Shown piece after piece: positions 63,195 to 64,000 of a stretch of 64,000 nucleotides of DNA; positions within the stretch are counted from its first letter, which is position 1; each line of letters begins with the position of its first letter. The notes under the pieces were generated by a model. The model ran no database searches. It saw only the letters and a program-made list of their open reading frames with translations, and was not told the origin of the DNA. The stretch covers positions 114,098,977 to 114,162,976 of the forward strand of contig CM041298.1 of the NCBI GenBank assembly GCA_023052935.1, given 5' to 3'. The position numbers and the translations under genes were made by a program. This DNA comes from Piezodorus guildinii. Its lineage: Eukaryota > Arthropoda > Insecta > Hemiptera > Pentatomidae.

Positions 63195-64000
63195 TTGGGT
63201 TGATGCGAAATTAATGCAGGTTTCCTCTATTGCAATATCTTAATTCCAATTGTGTAAACAAAGCTAATCCTAACATTGATCATTATTATACCAAAACAAA
63301 CCTTATCTAATACCCTCTCTTTCACCATGAATTTGTTTAGTAAAATCGTTTTGTTCAGTGTGTTCAAAGGTCTTGAATCGAAAATGTCAAAGTGCGATTT
63401 TCGTCAAATTTATTTTTACGAATTTAAATTAGGGCGCAGCGCTGCGCAAACGGCTCGTAATATTAATGAAGTGTGGGGTCAGGGGGCTATTAATGAGTGC
63501 ACGGTGCAGCGTTGGTTCCAGAAGTTTCGCAGAGGAGATTTCGACCTCGAAGACAAGGAAGGTCGGGGCCGTCATCTTGCTCTGGACAACGACCAGCTGA
63601 GGTCAAAGCTTTCTCAATCGAGGTGAGACTATAACTGCTGACAAGTACTGTCAAGAAATTGACAGCATGAATCAAAAATTGCAACGTCTTTGCCCAGCAT
63701 TGATGAATCGGAAGGGGCCGATCCTGCTCCACGATAACGCCAGACCACACGTTGCACAACCAACGCTTCGACGACTGCACGAGTTGGGCTACGAAGTTCT
63801 CCAACATCCGCCTTATTCACCTGACCTCTCTCCTACAGACTTCCACTTTTTCAGACATCTGGACAACTTTTTGAGGGAGAAAAATTTTCAAAACCAGGAC
63901 GACATTGAAAATTCTTTTCGTGATTTCATTGAGTCCAGGGATTCGGATTTTTTTTCTGGTGGAATAAGAAAGCTTGTTGAACGTTGGCAAAAGTGCATTG
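63195..64000 (+). mobile_element. mariner transposon, internally deleted copy 2 (cut by window)
   Basis: TIR TTGGGTTGATGCGAAATTAA after a TA (63193-63194). Sequence is almost identical to copy 1 in shared parts. The right TIR lies beyond the window. Confidence 0.92.
63330..64000 (+). pseudogene. mariner transposase, different internal deletion
   Basis: MSKCDFRQIYFYEFKLGRSA and the HTH region are in one uninterrupted frame here (five G at about 63480-63484, unlike copy 1). After LDNDQLRSK the frame ends at a stop (LSQSR*), the deletion junction being near 63609. The C-terminal half resumes as TADKYCQEIDSMNQKLQRLC, then ILLHDNARPHVA and PYSPDLSPTDFHFF. So about 17 residues more are kept on the C-terminal side, and about 20 fewer on the N-terminal side, than in copy 1. 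The first catalytic Asp is missing. Confidence 0.9.

Overview
This window looks like a strongly AT-rich piece of an animal nuclear genome, most likely an arthropod and plausibly an insect (a guess from the jockey, mariner, RTE and SINE families; order not determinable). I find no convincing host gene, rRNA, functional tRNA gene or CRISPR array. Almost all of it is mobile-element sequence, much of it nested, separated by AT-rich DNA and long (TA)n runs. The only long open frames belong to retrotransposons.

Main families: (1) a very abundant ~0.85-0.95 kb non-coding element, Helitron-like: one end reads TCTGGTGCGGGCAACACACG, the other ends in a hairpin (CTTTCCCTTACTATA/TATAGTAAGTGAAAG), over 20 whole or partial copies; (2) jockey-type LINEs in two groups, here called jockey-A and jockey-B; (3) CR1/L2-like LINEs whose 3' end carries a GGGAC/GTCCC hairpin and short tandem-repeat tails; (4) two RTE-like LINE families, RTE-1 (one almost complete copy, 32703-35775, endonuclease plus intact 719-aa RT frame, GAA-repeat tail) and RTE-2 (four truncated copies, TTA-repeat tail); (5) two tRNA-headed SINEs, SINE-1 (central part resembling the MetaSINE domain) and SINE-2; (6) two internally deleted mariners (14213-15110 and 63195 to the window end); (7) a pogo/Tigger-like DNA transposon (23188-25882) with a decayed CENP-B-type DNA-binding domain; (8) Penelope-like terminal repeats carrying hammerhead-ribozyme-like cores (about 830, 30906, 48661-49089); (9) two unclassified repeats, R3 and R4.

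Layout: 1-14 kb holds LINE fragments, SINE-1 and three or four Helitron-like copies; 14-19 kb mariner, CR1/L2-like LINE, SINE-2 and a jockey nested in a jockey; 19-31 kb more Helitron-like copies and the Tigger-like element; 31-36 kb the RTE-1 element; 36-43 kb a large inverted repeat (39723-40119 against 41110-41505) built from Helitron-like DNA around jockey-B and half a SINE; 43-49 kb the longest jockey-B reading frame, a 30-bp minisatellite and the Penelope-like cluster; 49-64 kb nested jockey-A/RTE-2, the R4 tandem repeat, head-to-head SINE-2 and the second mariner.

The most useful information is the nesting order. Several insertions have readable target-site duplications (TSDs), so relative ages can be stated: jockey-A into Helitron-like DNA, RTE-2 into jockey-A and into Helitron-like DNA, jockey-B into jockey-A, SINE-1 into R3.
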